DNA from: Closterium sp. Naga37s-1 | Lineage: Eukaryota; Streptophyta; Zygnematophyceae; Desmidiales; Closteriaceae | Direction of reading: 5' to 3' | Assembly: GCA_947471745.1 (NCBI GenBank) | Contig: CANJKZ010000955.1 | Location: 2,725,501 to 2,789,500 of the forward strand | Length of the DNA stretch: 64,000 nucleotides | Shown: positions 39,351 to 49,660 of the stretch, piece by piece | How positions within the stretch are numbered: position 1 is the first letter of the stretch | Layout: every line of letters begins with the position of its first letter | The notes under the pieces: model-generated | The model's database searches: none | What the model was told of the DNA's origin: nothing | The model's input: the letters and a program-made list of their open reading frames with translations, nothing else | Position numbers and translations under genes: made by a program

Positions 39351-40165
39351 AGACGCCCGGCGCTGAGAAAACCACTCACGAAGCTACTGGGGCGATGGGG
39401 TCTCGCTCCGACGCTGCTTCTGCTGCCTCTGTCCATCACTAGAACCTCCACGCTGAGTAGCTCAGCCCGATCGCCACCACTCCCACTGCCGCCACTACCG
39501 CCACCCCCACCGCTGCCACCACCACCGCTGCCACCACTGCCGCAACTCAACAGTGAGGGCTGTGGGGTCAAGTGCGAGAAAGTGGTCCATGACTGAGTGA
39601 AGAGAGTCAGGGAGGCGGGTGACTATAAAGTAGAGAGTGATGAACATCGGGGGCTGGTTCTTGTCAAGGACCTCTGCTGGGACGGCAGCGCGGTAGCGAG
39701 CATTGCTAGTGCAAAGGTGGGAAACCAGGTCCTCTATTGTGGCAAAGGCAGACAGCTCGGGAAACACGTAGGGCAGTAGAAGGCGGCCTAGAGCAGCAGT
39801 GGGAGGCGAGGAGTAAAGGGCAACTACAGCGTCGTACAGTGCCTCTGCTGTCCTGTGCTATCCGAAGTGAGCGCATTCGGCTAACGGCAGGTGGTTGCGA
39901 TTGGCTAAGCGAGCAGCAGCATCATGAGTAAGCCACTGTGAGCGAGTCGCACTATCATTTGTGGCGAGAGGGGCGGGAGCGGCGCCAGACGTGTGGTCAA
40001 ACAACAAAACACAGTCTCTAGAGTCGCTCAGTAGGTACAGCAGCAGGTCGTCGAGCCATGTGTCAAACTAGATCGGGCGGCCCTCATGATCGAACACAAG
40101 AACGCGGAGAGAAGCGATAGTGGCGCAGCACGCAGGGCGGGCAGCGCAGGGAACAGGGCAGGCAG
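39351..40165 (-). pseudogene. Copia-A gag of E10, internally deleted
   Basis: The position of the usual start ATG reads ATC (40118-40116), so initiation is lost. Conserved blocks remain: LAPLATNDSATRSQWLT-type, FPELSAFATIEDLVSHL, MFITLYFIVTRLPDSLHSV and DPTALTVEL. It then jumps directly into the Gly/Ser tail (near 39540), missing the EQHLLAAET segment and the CSPSPL block. The PQ-LREWFSQRRASGG-like end at 39351-39400 abuts the E9 leader, tail end first. A Copia-B element cuts its leader at 40166. Confidence 0.83.
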
Positions 40166-40947
40166 TGTTATAGTCACAATAGGCTTGAATGTGCCTAAAA
40201 CGAAAGATAGAGTGCACAGTCGAATTTTTGCACAGCGGCTTCAAACGTTGATAGCGTTCTGGTCACAGCTTCAAATCACCTGATTCAACTTGGATCTGGA
40301 GCGTCTTGACGTCGCCTACAATAAGAAATTTAGATTGCATGATTTCATAAAGAATTGACGACACAGCATAGGTTTGAACGAACGGCACTATGGCAGCCAG
40401 TATAGTCTTAGAACACAAATTAGGGAATGACTCCCAGCTCCTACAAACCCCGAGAGCCGAGGTTCAGTGATGTGGAACAGTGCCACACTGTCCCCAACTA
40501 CGAAAGGTCTCGAAACTACCCTCTACAAGGGCCTACACCAAGAGAAATGTTTCACTACACAAAGTAATGCAACTATTCTCACTATCTTAAAGTTTACCCT
40601 TTTGGAGAGCTTCGAAATCACTTGAATCTTGAAACCAGGGCTCTGGTTCTTCAAGATAAATTCTTCCTTGAGTTCTTGGAATTCTGCTGCGCACACCTGC
40701 GACACGCCGAACGTTCCACACACGACAAAATAGAAAACCGCACACGACACGCAAACGACGACGTGACACGCGACTAGCGATAACTCGCTATTGACTCGAC
40801 ACACGCATTCAAAATCATGCCTCATCATTCACACACTATTGTAAGCATGAAATATATATTATTTCATGCCCTCATACCATTCCATGCACGCACACATGCA
40901 CGCACACGGACAACAAGCCGAATGCAAACCGTAGGGTTGCACCAACA
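40166..40947 (-). repeat. Copia-B 3' LTR
   Basis: 782 bp, TGTTGGTGCAACCCTACGG (40947) to GCCTATTGTGACTATAACA (40166) on the minus strand. The polypurine tract complement touches its inner side at 40948. It is inserted after GGCAG (40161-40165) of the E10 leader. The matching duplicate is missing because the 5' end of the element is deleted. Confidence 0.94.
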
Positions 40948-40961
40948 AACTCCCCCTCGGA
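40948..40961 (-). other. Copia-B polypurine tract
   Basis: CCGAGGGGGAGTT on the minus strand directly before the 3' LTR. The GAGGGGGAG form is typical for plant copia elements with TGTTGG LTRs. Confidence 0.85.
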
Positions 40962-40986
40962 TTGTTGGCCTTAGGAACTTGCTCTC

Positions 40987-42645
40987 TCAGTTCAGAGCCA
41001 TCCCAGCCAGCTTGCTACACTTCCAGATGCTGCTGCTCCACCAGCCTCTGGTCATCATGTCAGCTGGCTGCCCCGTCGTCTTCACGTAGCGCAACTCAAC
41101 TTGACCCGCGGCCACCATGCTCTTCGTCCAATGCCATTTCACCCTCATGTGCTTCGTGAGGCCATGCAACACAGGGTTCTTAGCAAGAGCAATGGCACCT
41201 TGGCTGTCACAGTAGAGTGGGGTAGGTCCTTGCTGCTCCTCCCCCAATTCAGCCAACAAACGCCGCTGCCACACAATCTCCCGTACGGCACGGAAGAGTG
41301 CCATGTACTCGGACTCCACCAAGCTCAATGCTTGATCCACCTGCTTCTTGCTCCCCCAATCAGTTGGGCCTCCACGAACACAGCAAATGAACCCTCCAAC
41401 ACTTGTCATGTCCTCTGGTTCCGATGCATAAGAAGCATCCGAGAATGCGGTGAGGAACAAACGCCCGGGTTCAACACCATCCGCGCCCTTTTGGCGCCTT
41501 TGCGCCGCCGCCGAGTATTGCAGCCCAACGGTCGGTGTTTGGCCAAGATACTTGGCCACCCTCATTCCAGCTGCTACCTGCTCCTCATTAGGGCATTGAA
41601 CAACCCTAGCCAACTGTCCGGTAGCAAACGCGACGCCCGGTCAGGTGTTTACCGCCGCGTACATGAGGCTGCCCACCAACGAGTGAAAACGGCACCTCTC
41701 CTCTTCACCAACGCTCTCCTCCTCTGGTCCCTTCACACACTTGAACCCAGAGGGAAAGGGTGTAGCCACATGGCCTTCACTTTGCCCAAAGTTGGCAGCT
41801 AATGCCTCTAGGTACTTTCGTTGATGCACCCGCATGCACCGCTTTTGCACATCTCGTTCGATGTGGAGCCCGAGGTAGAAGCTCACGTCACCAAGGGCCT
41901 TGCACTTGAACTTGTCTTGAAGCTTCAGCATCACCTCCTTCACAAGGTCAGAGGAGGGTGAGAAAATGAGGATGTCATCCACATAAACCACCATGAAACT
42001 CCTCTGCTCCCCCTCGCCAAGCATGAACAAGGAATGATCGGCGGATGAGGGAGTGAAGCCGATCTCCTCCAAGACTTCACGCAGCTTCAAGTACCACTGC
42101 CTAGGGGCTTGCTTGAGCCCATAGAGCGCCTTCTTCAGCTTCCACACTCTGCCACTACCATCATCAAACCCCTCTGGCTGCGCCATGAAGATCTCCTCTT
42201 CGAGAATGCCATTGAGGAACGCGGTTGTCACGTCCATTTGTTTCACCACCCATCCTTTGATGGCAGCACCCGCGAGTAGGGTTCTCAGCATCGTCGGCTT
42301 CACCACAGGAGCAAACAATTCCTTGTAGTCCACCTTCTCCTTCTGCTGGTACCCCTTGGCCACAAGCCTAGACTTGTAGCGCTCGATTTTGCCGTCGGCA
42401 TCAGACTTGATCTTTAAGAGCCACTTGGACGTAATCGCCTTACGCCCCTCCGGTAGCTCCACCAATTCCCACGTGCCGTTCTCCTCAATGCTCTTCAGCT
42501 CACTATCCATTGCCTTCTTCCACTCCTCAGCATCACTACTCTCCAAGGCCTCCTTGAGAGTTGCTGGTTCCCCCGGCATCTCCACCGGAGAGAAGAACGC
42601 GAAGGCACACTCCTCGTAGTCACTCTCCTCGTCATCTCCAACCAT
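40987..42645 (-). pseudogene. Copia-B reverse transcriptase and RNase H
   Basis: RT (42645-41641) has EWKKAMDSELKSIEENGTWE, SKWLLKIKSDADGKIERYK, LVAKGYQQKEKVDYKELFAP, QMDVTTAFLNGILEEEIF and YVDD (41985-41974). A single TGA at 41643-41641 (AVNT-stop-PGVAFATGQ, from CGA by one C-to-T change) separates it in frame from RNase H. RNase H has AFSDASYASEPEDMTS, LVESEYMALFRAVRE, YCDSQGAIALAKNP, KHMRVKWHW and ELRYVKTTGQPADMMTRG. The layout and motifs are those of a Tork/Tnt1-like copia. The damage is light compared with Copia-A copies. Confidence 0.92.
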
Positions 42646-43570
42646 AAGTGCCGCTCCGGTCAGTGCTGCTCAGCTCCAAGGGCAGCTCCACATGCTCCAA
42701 ACCGGAACTCTTCACCTCCCCAAACCGCACGCCTATCTTCGCCTCATTCTCCGCCCTCCAATCCTTGTACATGAAGTTCTCCATGAACTTGCAGTCCCTG
42801 CTCACCAAGAACTTCTTGGTGAATGGGTCCCAAAGAAGCCATCCCTTGCTGTTTTGAGCCATGCCCAAGTGCACAGCCCATATCACCTTGGCACCAAGCT
42901 TGTTGTGCCGAAGATGCTTAGGCACGAGCGCCATGCACATGCACCCGAACACCCGAAGCATATCCACCTTTGGCTTCCTTCCAATCCGCTCCACATAGGG
43001 CACCCATTTGTCTGCTCCCAAAAGAGTCAAAGCTCTGTTCTTTGCCACACACGCACTCCGCACCGCATCAAGCCAGAAATAGTCGGGAAGCCCGGCTTCA
43101 ATTAGCAACCCGCGCGCCGTCTCCGTGATTGTCCGGTTCGCTCACTCTGCAATGCCGTTCATTGCAGGGGAGTATGGCATAGTAAGGGAGTGCCTTATGC
43201 CATTCTTCTTCAGCCACAATGAGAACTCCTTGCTCAAGAACTCTCCCCCTCGATCGGTGCGAATTGCTATCACTAACCAGTCTTGTTGCCACTCCACCAT
43301 CGGCAACCAATCGGTCTTCACCGTTTCAGCCACGTCACTCTTCTTGGACAGCACGTACAGCCAAGTCATCCGAGTGTAGACGTCCACAATGGTGAGAAAG
43401 TACTCAGCTCCTGTAGCTCCAAGCTTCAGAGGGCCCACCACGTCCATCACCACATCATCAAGTGGTGCCTTAGCCGTTGCCTCCGGTAACGGGTGAACTT
43501 GGCTTGCATGCACGTCGGGCAGCCAAGTACCTCATCGGGCTCCCCCTTCACACGTATGCCAGCAACCATC
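42632..43570 (-). pseudogene. Copia-B integrase
   Basis: Catalytic Asp in VVMDVVGPLKLG, second Asp in IRTDRGGEFLSKEF and Glu in AMNGIAE, so DDE is complete. A TGA follows NGIAE (about 43139), then the frame continues ANRTITETARGLLIEAGLPDYFW. A 1-base shift near 43500 separates the zinc ligands (LHQRMGH and CPTCMQAKF, in the gag-PR frame) from the core, and another shift near 42640 joins it to RT. Confidence 0.9.
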
Positions 43571-44947
43571 TCATTCTTCACTAGCTGATGCAAGATGGGC
43601 AGGGCCACATGCCCCATGCGCTGATGCAAGGTCAACCAATCACACTCGCCCATAGCCGAAGTCGGATTGGAGAATGCCGCAGTCGCAATAGTTCCCCACA
43701 TGATATCTCCGTACTCCTCCTCCGCTGCTGCCTTGGAGTTCTCCTCATCCTTGTGCTGCGTCTTGGCTGCTGCACCACTCTCCTCGTGTTCACCGAGCTT
43801 GCTGGTCCCTCCAAGATTGCACTTCTTGGACTCAATCTCCTTAGCGCGACTGTTCGCGCCATCGCCGCTACCAACCGCTTCACCCTTGGTGCTGATGCTT
43901 GCCGCCACTTTCCTCTCCTTAGGCAAGGGGACCACAGGAATCTGCCACATCCCGTTGTAGACATCCCTATCCTCATGAAGTTTCCAAATAATCCGCTCGC
44001 CAAGCCTCGCGGTATAGGTCTTAGCTCCCTTCGAGCTCGTGTCCATGCCGGCCTTTTGCAACCGCCGCACGCAAATCAGGTTGGCAGCAAGGTTGGGCAC
44101 CCAAAGCACGTTCTTGAGGCCCACTATCTTCCCATCAGAACCCTTGAACATGGCCTTGCCCATGCCTTTCACCTCTGCTCGCTGCCCCAAAGCCGATGTC
44201 ACATGCTTCACCGGTGACGGCTCAAGTTCGGTGAGCAAGTCCGCACGAGGTGTCATGCTATAGGTAGCGCCGCTATTGATCACCCAATAGTCCAGGGAGT
44301 GTAGGGTGACCTTACCCACAGCTGCTGGCTCCTCAAAGCCTTCATCCTTCTCTGGACCAGCCGATGCTTGCGTGGACACGAAGAAGAATTGACCCAGAAA
44401 GCGATCGTCCCTCGACTCGCTCTCGTTGTCACCGTTCCTCATATTTGCAGCACCACCTCCGCGACCGCCACGGCCTCCACGGCCTCTTCCTCTCCCTCCT
44501 CTTGCTCCTCTACCCTCTTGGCCTTGAGCAGGGGTCCGTCCATCAGGGAGTTTGAAGCAATCGCGCCACATATGTCCGCTCTTGTGACAATAGTGGCACT
44601 CACCGTCGAATCGGCCCCGATCGCGTCCGTAGCTCTTGTTTTCGCTGCCGTATCCGCCACTCCCGCGGCATCCATTGAAGTTGTTGCTGCAAAATCTGCC
44701 TTCCCCTTGTCCTTTGCCCCTTCCACGGCCAAACCGTCGGCCGATGCTTGCTGCCCCGGCGCCATCCGCACTCGCCAACTCATGGCGGCGGAAGTCCTCT
44801 TGAAGGATCGCTCGCTTCACGTCTTCAAGCGAGAGGCGGGGCAAGTCACGATTGAGGTTGATGATGAGCGAGGACCATGACTCTGGAAGTAAGGCCAGCA
44901 ACTTGGTCTTCCTTTGGAGCTCACTGTAGTTCAAATCAGCTCCTTCA
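43447..44947 (-). CDS. Copia-B gag C-terminal half, zinc knuckle, protease and pre-integrase
   Basis: A 495-codon open frame, really continuing upstream (EGADLNYSEL) to the truncation at about 44947. Order: KLLALLPESWSSLIINLN and LSLEDVKRAILQEDFRR (UBN2-type gag), a Gly/Arg-rich segment, canonical zinc knuckle CHYCHKSGHMWRDC, GGRGRGRGGRGG, protease WVINSGATYSMTP, then pre-integrase LHQRMGHVALPILHQLV and CPTCMQAKF. The protease reads I-N-S-G where D-S-G is required, so the catalytic Asp is lost. The N-terminal third of gag, primer site and 5' LTR are missing. Confidence 0.92.
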
Positions 44948-45766
44948 AGCCACGGGGCCTAGGGGCGGCTCGGGGGCCTAGGGGCGGCTGGCGGGCCGCA
45001 AGGGGCGGCGGGCGGGTCGCAAGGGGTGGCGCGCGGGGCTGCAAGGGCGGCTCGTGGGCTGTAGGGGTGAGGGGCGGGCCGCAAGGGGGGGGGGGGGGGG
45101 GGGCGCGTGGGGCCTGGGGTCGACGGGCAGGCCGAGGCCTAGGGTCGACGGGCTGGCCAGGCCTATGGTCGACGGGTGGGCCGGGGCCTAGGGTCGACGG
45201 GTGCGCGGGGCAGCAGGGGCGACGGGCAGGCCGGGTCTAGGGTCGACGGGCGGGCCGGGCCTAGGGACGACGGGCGGGCGCGCGTGGTAGCAGGGTCGAC
45301 AGGGGGGGGGGCGGGGGGGGGGGGGGGGGGGGGGGCTAGGGTCGACGGGTGGGCGCGCGGGGCAGCAGGGTTGACAGGGGGGGGGCGCGGCCTAGGGTCG
45401 ACGGGGCGTGCGCCTAAGGTCGACGGGGCGCGACGGGGCCTAGGGTCGACGGGCGGGTGCGCGGGGCAGCACGGTCGACCGGGGGGGGAGGGCCTAGGGT
45501 TGACGGGGCGCACGCCTGGCCTAGGGTCGACGGGGCGCGCGGGGCCTAGGTTCGACGGGCGCTTGGGGCCTAGGGTCGACGGGCGGGCCGCAAGGGGCGA
45601 GCGCGCGGGGCCTAGGGTCGACGGGCGCTTGGGGCCTAGGGTCGACGGGCGGGCCGCAAGGGGTGGGCGGGCGGGGCAGCAGGTGCGACACGAGGGTCGC
45701 TAGGGGCGGCGTGTGAGTCAGCAGGGCGGCTAGTGGGGCAGTGCTGTGGTGGACCCTAAACAAAAT
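44948..45766 (-). repeat. GC-rich minisatellite leader of E10
   Basis: Repeats of GGGGCCTAGGGTCGACGGGC with G-runs up to about 20 bases near 45080-45100 and 45300-45335. It is the other side of the E10 leader cut by Copia-B. Long open frames are compositional. The G-runs could form quadruplexes and may also be assembly-sensitive. Confidence 0.83.
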
Positions 45767-45797
45767 CGGTCATAACGAAGGACCTAATCTGAAACCA
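45767..45797 (-). other. Leader hairpin and primer-binding site of E10
   Basis: In element sense TGGTTTCAGATT (45797-45786), then GGTCCTTCGTTATGACC (arms 45779-45784 and 45768-45773, one mismatch), then GATTTTGTTTAGGGTCCACC. It is a decayed version of the E6 signal. Confidence 0.7.
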
Positions 45798-45928
45798 TGT
45801 CAAAGAAATGAACGAGAATGAATGCATTGATTAGAAGTTGGGTACAAGTACTAACCCTAATTGGGTTGTACCCCTTATGGTATACCCCATGATAGCCTAC
45901 ACAAAGCAAGCACCATAACAGTTTGACA
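45798..45928 (-). repeat. Copia-A 5' LTR of E10
   Basis: 131 bp, TGTCAAACTGTTATGGTGC to CATTTCTTTGACA on the minus strand, next to the primer site. On its outer side begins AT-rich DNA leading into the 181-bp satellite. Confidence 0.92.
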
Positions 45929-46014
45929 TTTATGCATTATACAATAGACTTGCACATTTTTCATATTCTCATGTTATACTGCCCCACATAAATTAAGATT
46001 TCAAATGGTGGATC

Positions 46015-47089
46015 CGAACACTATATTTGAGAAATGCGAGGACGTTTAGGCCTATGCGACACATGTTGTTGTCTCAACATCATGTCATTTTAATTTTAGC
46101 GAGTTTTCTTTCAAACACTCTCACTATATAGCAAACGTTCTGGACAAATTGGGTGTCATTCGTACCACTGGGTATGGAGCTGCGTTGTTTTGAACTATTG
46201 AGCTGGGAAAAATATGCACAGATAGGCCTGAGCGACATGTGATGCCGTTTCGACGTCCTGTTGATTTTTTTGGCAGGCTGTCTTAGGATACTTCACACAT
46301 TTATTGTATTGCAAAGATGCTGGATAACATTTGGTGCCATTTGCACCATCTGGTAGGAAGATATGTTGTTTCAAACAATTGAAAAATGAAAATTGTGCAA
46401 AGGATAGGCTTGTACGACACCTGATGTTGTTTCGACGTTCGTTTGTCATTCTTATCCAGGTTTCTCTTGATCATTCATACATATACTATAACTGCAAGCA
46501 TGCAAGACAGATTTGGTGCCATTCGCAGCATCTGGCAGGAAGATATGATGTTTCAAGCAATTGAGCAGGGAAAACTGTGCAAGGATAGGCCTGTGCGACA
46601 CGTGGTGCCGCTTCGACGTTCGCTTGTCATTTTTAACAAGGCTTATCTTTACCATTCATACATTTACTATTATTGCAAGCATGCAAGACAGATGTGGTGC
46701 CATTCGCAGCATCTGGTAGGAAGACATGATGTCTCAAACAACTGAGCAGGGAAAACTGTGCAAGGGTAGGCCTGTATGACACGCGGTGCCGTTTTGACGT
46801 TCGTTTGTCATTTTTAACCAGGTTTCTGTTCGCCATTCATACATTTACTATTATTGCAAGCATGCAAGACATATGTGGTGCCATTTGCAGCATCTGGTAG
46901 GAAGATATGATGTTTCAAACAATTGTTCTAGGAAACCTGTGCATGGATAGGCCTGTGCAACACGTGGTGTCGTTTCGACATTGGTTTGTCATTTTTAAAC
47001 AAGTTTATGTTTACCATTACTACATATAATATTATTTCAAGCACGGAAGACATATTTGGTGCCATTCGCAGCATTTGGTAGGAAGATAT
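46015..47089 (+). repeat. 181-bp satellite array, about six units
   Basis: The word TAGGCC (one unit TAGGCT) recurs at 46047, 46223, 46405, 46586, 46767 and 46948: spacings 176, 182, 181, 181 and 181. GGTGCCATTYGCAGCATCTGG recurs likewise in its shorter part GGTGCCATT at 46333, 46515 and onward. Units are AT-richer than the elements and contain TGCAAGCATGCAAGACA and GACGTTCGTTTGTCATTTTT. Central units are most alike; outer ones diverge. Short frames repeat in each unit but lack any protein signal. The array is cut on the right by the E11 LTR. Bases 45929-46014 hold nothing recognised, perhaps a further decayed unit. Confidence 0.93.
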
Positions 47090-47220
47090 TGTCAGAAGAA
47101 TGAACGAGAATGAATGAACTATGAAAGAGTTGGGTACAAGCAGTAACCCTAATTGGGTTTTACCCCTTATGCGCTACCCCACGATACCCTTAACAAAGTA
47201 AGCAATATAACATTCTGACA
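47090..47220 (-). repeat. Copia-A 3' LTR of E11
   Basis: 131 bp, TGTCAGAATGTTATATTGC to TTCATTCTTCTGACA on the minus strand. The polypurine complement CACCCCCATAGG follows at 47221, then the conserved 3' untranslated region to about 47447. It lies inside the satellite array. Confidence 0.92.
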
Positions 47221-47447
47221 CACCCCCATAGGCAAAGTGGGGGAGAACAAGTGGTCACAAGACCAGTCAAGAAAAGCAAAGCAAGCTCAAGGTGGATCAC
47301 AAAGTCACCACACAGTCTGAGCACAAGCAAATGGCTACAAGGCCAGCTCACATGAAGAGTTAAATAAAAGAGAACAAATTATACAGTGATCATACCCTAG
47401 CAAGTGTAAGCATGCGGTTATATATATAGATCACAGTACAAGCAAAG

Positions 47448-49660
47448 TCACGTAGTGAGCAAGAGAGGCAAACTAGGCATAAGGCCTAAAACAGTAGAGA
47501 AGCGCTGATGATCACCAGACTGAAGTGCCTTGGAGAATATATCAGCAGTGTTGGCCCTAGTGGCCACGTACGCAAGACGAAGCTGGCCACGCTGCTGCAC
47601 TTCTTGAGTAAGGAAGTATCGCAGAGCGATGTGCTTCGTTCTGTGCTCCTGACACAAGGCAATCATGGCCTTGTTGTCTATGTATAGAACTGGAGGCGAA
47701 GGAGGTTGCTCTCCCAAGTCAGTCAGCAGGTAGGTGATCCAGCGTAGCTCTAGTGCAGCCATGGCCCCAGTGTAGATCTCAGCCTCACAACTGGAACTGA
47801 GAACAGAAGACGAGCGGGTAGACCGCCAGGAAACAGAGCCGGAACCAAGGCTGAAGGTGTAACCCTATGACGACCGCTGCGTAGCCAAGTCGTCAACCCA
47901 AGAAGCGTTTGCGTGACCAGTGAGGACAACTGGACCCCGTCCTCCAAGCACAAGCCCCATGCCCGACGTACTGCACAAGTAACGCAGTACCCTCTTCGCA
48001 GCATCCGAGTGCACCTTTCGGTGCCTACCTGAAGCCACGTAGCGAGCCAGGAGGCTGAGAGGGTACGCGAGGTCAGGTCAAGTGCACGTCATCAGGTACA
48101 TGAGGCAACCCACAAGCTCTGGGTACGGACCATTCGGCTCTACGGACTTGTCCGAAGGTGGAGCTGAGAGAGAGTGGCCGGTAGACAGAGGAGTGGGCTA
48201 TGGCGAGGAGAACTGGAAGCCGAAGCGCTGAAGGACTTGGTGCACCATGTGTGACTGAGTCAGTGTGATGGTGCACTTTGCTCAGTCCTGGGTGATCTGC
48301 AAGCCAAGATAGCTGCGCAGTTCACCCAGGACAGTGCCTCAATGTCAGGAGTGGCTAAGGCCAGGTCCTCGACGTAAACGAGGACGTAGAACGGCAGCAG
48401 CGACGTGTCAGTGCGTACAAACAGCGCAGGTCAGTAGTCGAAGGAGTAAACCCTAGAGCCGCAAGTATAGTCCTCAGTGTGTCGTGCCACTCGCGAGGCG
48501 CCTGGCGCAGACCGTAGACTAGCTGCCAGAGGCTCCACTGGGTACCTGCTTCAGCAGCAGGTAGGTGAGCTAGCGTAGCTCCTGTGCAGCCATGGCCCCA
48601 GCATAGATCTCAGCCTCACAAATGAAATTGAGAACCGAAGTCGAGCGGGTAGACCACCAGGAAACAGAGCCGGAACGGAGGCTGAAGGTGTACCCCTGTG
48701 ACGACCGCTGCGTAGCCAAGTCGTCAACCCAAGAAGCGTCTGCGTGACCAGTGAGGACAACTGGACTCCGTCCTCAAAGCAGAAGCCCCATGCCCACAAG
48801 CTCTGGGTACGGACCACTCGGCTCTACGGACTCGTCCGAAGGTGGAGCTGAGAGTGAGTGGCCGGTAGTCAGAGGAGTGGGCTCTGGCGAGGAGAACTGG
48901 AAGCCGAAGTGCTGAAGGACCTGGTGCACCATGTGTGACTGATTCTGTGTGATGGTGCGCTGTGCTCTGTCCTGGGTGATCTCCAAGCCAAGATAGCTGC
49001 GCAGTTTACCCAGGTTAGTGCAGGTGTGTCTCTTCTGCACCTCCGACTTCACAAGGGTCAGTGCCTCAGTGTTAGGAGTGGCAAAGACGAGGTCGTCGAC
49101 GTAGACGAGGATGTAGAACGTCGGCTGCGATGTGTCAGTGCGTAGAAACAGCGACGGGTCAGCAGTAGAAGAAGCAAACCCTAGAGCCGCAAGTGTAGTC
49201 CTCAGTGGGTCGTGCCACTCGCGAGGCGCCTGGCGGAGACCGTAGACTGGCCGCCGAAGGCTCCATTGGGTACCTGCAGGAAACGACCCAGTGAAGCCAG
49301 GTGGGCAGCGTAGCCAGTTCCCTCATGCATGCTGCCCTGCAAGAAAGCTGTACTGAAGTCCAGCGAGTGCAACTCATAGTCACGCTGAGCAGTGACGTGC
49401 AGCAACACCTGAAGAGTGGTCATCTTTGGGGTGGGGAGAAGGTCTGGAAGTAGTCGATCCCTTGTCGCTGACTGAAGCCTCGAGCAACGTAACGCGCCTT
49501 GAAGGCAGGCGGAGAACCCGGTGGCCGCTTCACCCTGAAAATCCACATGCCATCGACTATGTTCGCCCATGACGGAGAACTTCTTTGATGTAGGTGCCTG
49601 TGGACTTCCAGGATGCCATCTCGGCATCCATGGCTGCCTGCCACTGAGAGGAGTAAGGAC
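47448..49660 (-). pseudogene. Copia-A reverse transcriptase and RNase H of E11, with internal duplication
   Basis: RNase H and RT are present twice in part. Block 1 (47448-48549) holds RNase H (YIDNKAMIALC, KHIALRYFLTQEVQQRG, TADIFSKAL) and a damaged RT in which the YVDD site reads YVED (48376-48365). At 48550 the DNA returns to RNase H (AQELR-type, then SSSVLS) and continues into a second RT with intact YVDD (49103-49092), SLDFSTAFLQGSMHE and ARGFSQRQGIDYFQTFSP. Block 2 lacks about 120 bases around 48796. The RT N-terminus reads MASWKSTGTYIKEVL. Confidence 0.86.

Noticed and set aside
45080-45335. Long G-runs as a real quadruplex cluster
   Set aside because: Possible, but such runs are prone to sequencing error and I cannot judge their true length; noted only as composition of the E10 leader.
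46195-46836. Repeated short frames (CLKHHIFLPDAANGTK-type) in the satellite
   Set aside because: They repeat because the 181-bp units repeat; 181 is not a multiple of three and no frame crosses several units.
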